Shown here piece after piece: positions 4,257 through 5,038 of a DNA stretch of 5,038 bases; the first letter of the stretch is position 1; each line of letters begins with the position of its first letter. The translations under genes and the position numbers were made by a program. The stretch covers positions 1 through 5,038 of the forward strand of contig JALQUD010000073.1 in NCBI GenBank assembly GCA_023268595.1. Direction: 5' to 3'. The notes beneath the pieces were generated by a model. It was given only the letters and a program-made list of their open reading frames with translations, was not told the DNA's origin and ran no database searches. Source of the DNA: Candidatus Saccharimonadia bacterium (GTDB taxonomy: Bacteria; Patescibacteriota; Saccharimonadia; Saccharimonadales; UBA4665).

Positions 4257-5038
4257 CGCGTCCGACCTTCCAACTCAACGGACGGACCTATGATGCCATC
4301 ACCGGGGCGGTGATCAGCACCGAGGCTGCCAAAACCCAGACGACTCCTCCGGTCGCCGTCAAGACGAGTCAGGCGCCGCATCCGGCTGCCCAGCAGACCA
4401 GCTTGCGCACCGGTCTGCGCCAGCCTGCGCGTCATGCCGCAGGACCTTCCATGGACGGCATGATGAAACCAACCCGGCCAGCCACCAAGCCACTTGCCGT
4501 CAAGCATGCCGCGATGCCAGCCCCCAAACATGTCAACCCACACCGGCCGCAACCAACCCGGACCCTGATGCGGCGCGCCGTGAAAGCACCATCCCATGCC
4601 GTTGCCGCCGCGACTGCGCAACCAGCCGTGCAGCAGGCTCCTCATAGCGCTGCCGCCGCCATCCGCCGTAGCCGTGGCATCGCTCCGACGGTAACTCCCA
4701 AATTATCATCATCGGTCATCAACCCGCGCCGGGCACAGCTGGCCAGCACCACCGACCGCAACCAAGCGGTGCAGCGTTTCGCACCAGCACCGCAGCACAA
4801 GCCATGGACCGGCCATGCGGCCACGACCGTTAGTGGCGTCAGCGTGACACAGCACCAACCAGTCCAGACCGCTCAGACCACGATCGCCTCCATCCCGGTC
4901 AAACAGCCCACTCCGCAAGCCCACAACAGTTTCGCCAAGCCGACACGCCGACCCTCATCGACAGCCCATCACGCATCGGCAGCCAAACAGCAATACTCCG
5001 CGGAAGATGATGGCAAGCTGTTCGAACAAGCCCTGGCC
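4253..5038 (+). CDS. Disordered basic Pro/Ala/Gln/Thr-rich protein, 5' part (runs off window)
   Basis: An open frame of 262 codons with no stop reaches the window end. Translation starts at GTG 4253, supported by GGAG at 4241-4244 with an 8-base gap and by a GTGA overlap with the preceding gene's stop, so the two are probably translationally coupled. The N-terminus MTRPTFQLNGRTYDAITG looks like a short ordered element (NGRTYDAITG). After it comes a long disordered stretch rich in Ala, Pro, Gln, Thr, His, Lys and Arg with only about eight acidic residues in 262. At about 96-113 is RPQPTRTLMRRAVKAP; I recall similar TLMR-AVK motifs in Saccharibacteria hypothetical proteins. The visible end (AEDDGKLFEQALA) turns acidic and helical, as if an ordered domain or membrane helix begins. 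No membrane segment, signal peptide or enzyme motif is seen in the part present. The function is unknown; my guess is a membrane-associated protein with a cytoplasmic basic tail. Reading frames on the opposite strand here are shadows. Confidence 0.82.
   Translation, partial: MTRPTFQLNGRTYDAITGAVISTEAAKTQTTPPVAVKTSQAPHPAAQQTSLRTGLRQPARHAAGPSMDGMMKPTRPATKPLAVKHAAMPAPKHVNPHRPQPTRTLMRRAVKAPSHAVAAATAQPAVQQAPHSAAAAIRRSRGIAPTVTPKLSSSVINPRRAQLASTTDRNQAVQRFAPAPQHKPWTGHAATTVSGVSVTQHQPVQTAQTTIASIPVKQPTPQAHNSFAKPTRRPSSTAHHASAAKQQYSAEDDGKLFEQALA

Noticed and set aside
4115..4645. 176-codon minus-strand frame
   Set aside because: Trp/Gly/His-rich shadow of the Pro/Gln/Thr-rich GTG-started gene; that gene has a ribosome site and coupled start.

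Overview
The window looks like chromosomal DNA from a bacterium of the Candidate Phyla Radiation, most likely Saccharibacteria (TM7). No rRNA or core marker gene is present, so this rests on protein style. A PEGA-domain membrane protein begins with MDFLDPKKTRAHTIRL. A sortase carries a long Gln/Pro-rich cytoplasmic N-terminus with segments such as IRRKLAGIY and AWHNYY. A disordered basic protein contains TLMRRAVK. I associate all three with this group from memory; no search was run. The DNA is fairly GC-rich for the phylum.

Layout. 1-359: weak coding signal, with one possible small gene (186-359) and a 15-bp tandem duplication (93-122). 360-551: no convincing gene, but a cluster of strong GC-rich stem-loops that could be a structured RNA. 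552-675, minus strand: a tRNA-Leu(CAA) with encoded CCA, followed directly by a perfect 18-bp inverted repeat that works as a (bidirectional) terminator. 676-801: a divergent promoter region. 802-2328, plus: a membrane-anchored sortase with all three catalytic residues. 2329-2371: a short gap between convergent genes with a weak hairpin. 2372-3907, minus: a membrane-anchored PEGA plus beta-propeller-like protein, whose perfect -10 box lies so close to the start that the mRNA may be almost leaderless. 3920-4073: a divergent control region with three 12-bp direct repeats and a plus-strand promoter overlapped by an imperfect dyad. 4074-4256, plus: a small basic protein. 4253-5038, plus: a GTG-started disordered basic protein, coupled to the small gene by a GTGA overlap and running off the window end.

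The common theme is the cell envelope: a sortase that would attach proteins to the surface, a PEGA/propeller protein displayed outside the membrane, and a two-gene operon whose second product is of a type expected to become membrane-associated further downstream. A functional link between them is inferred from proximity only. The least explained items are the stem-loop cluster at 385-514, the repeat array in front of the PEGA gene, and the coupled small gene/disordered gene pair.
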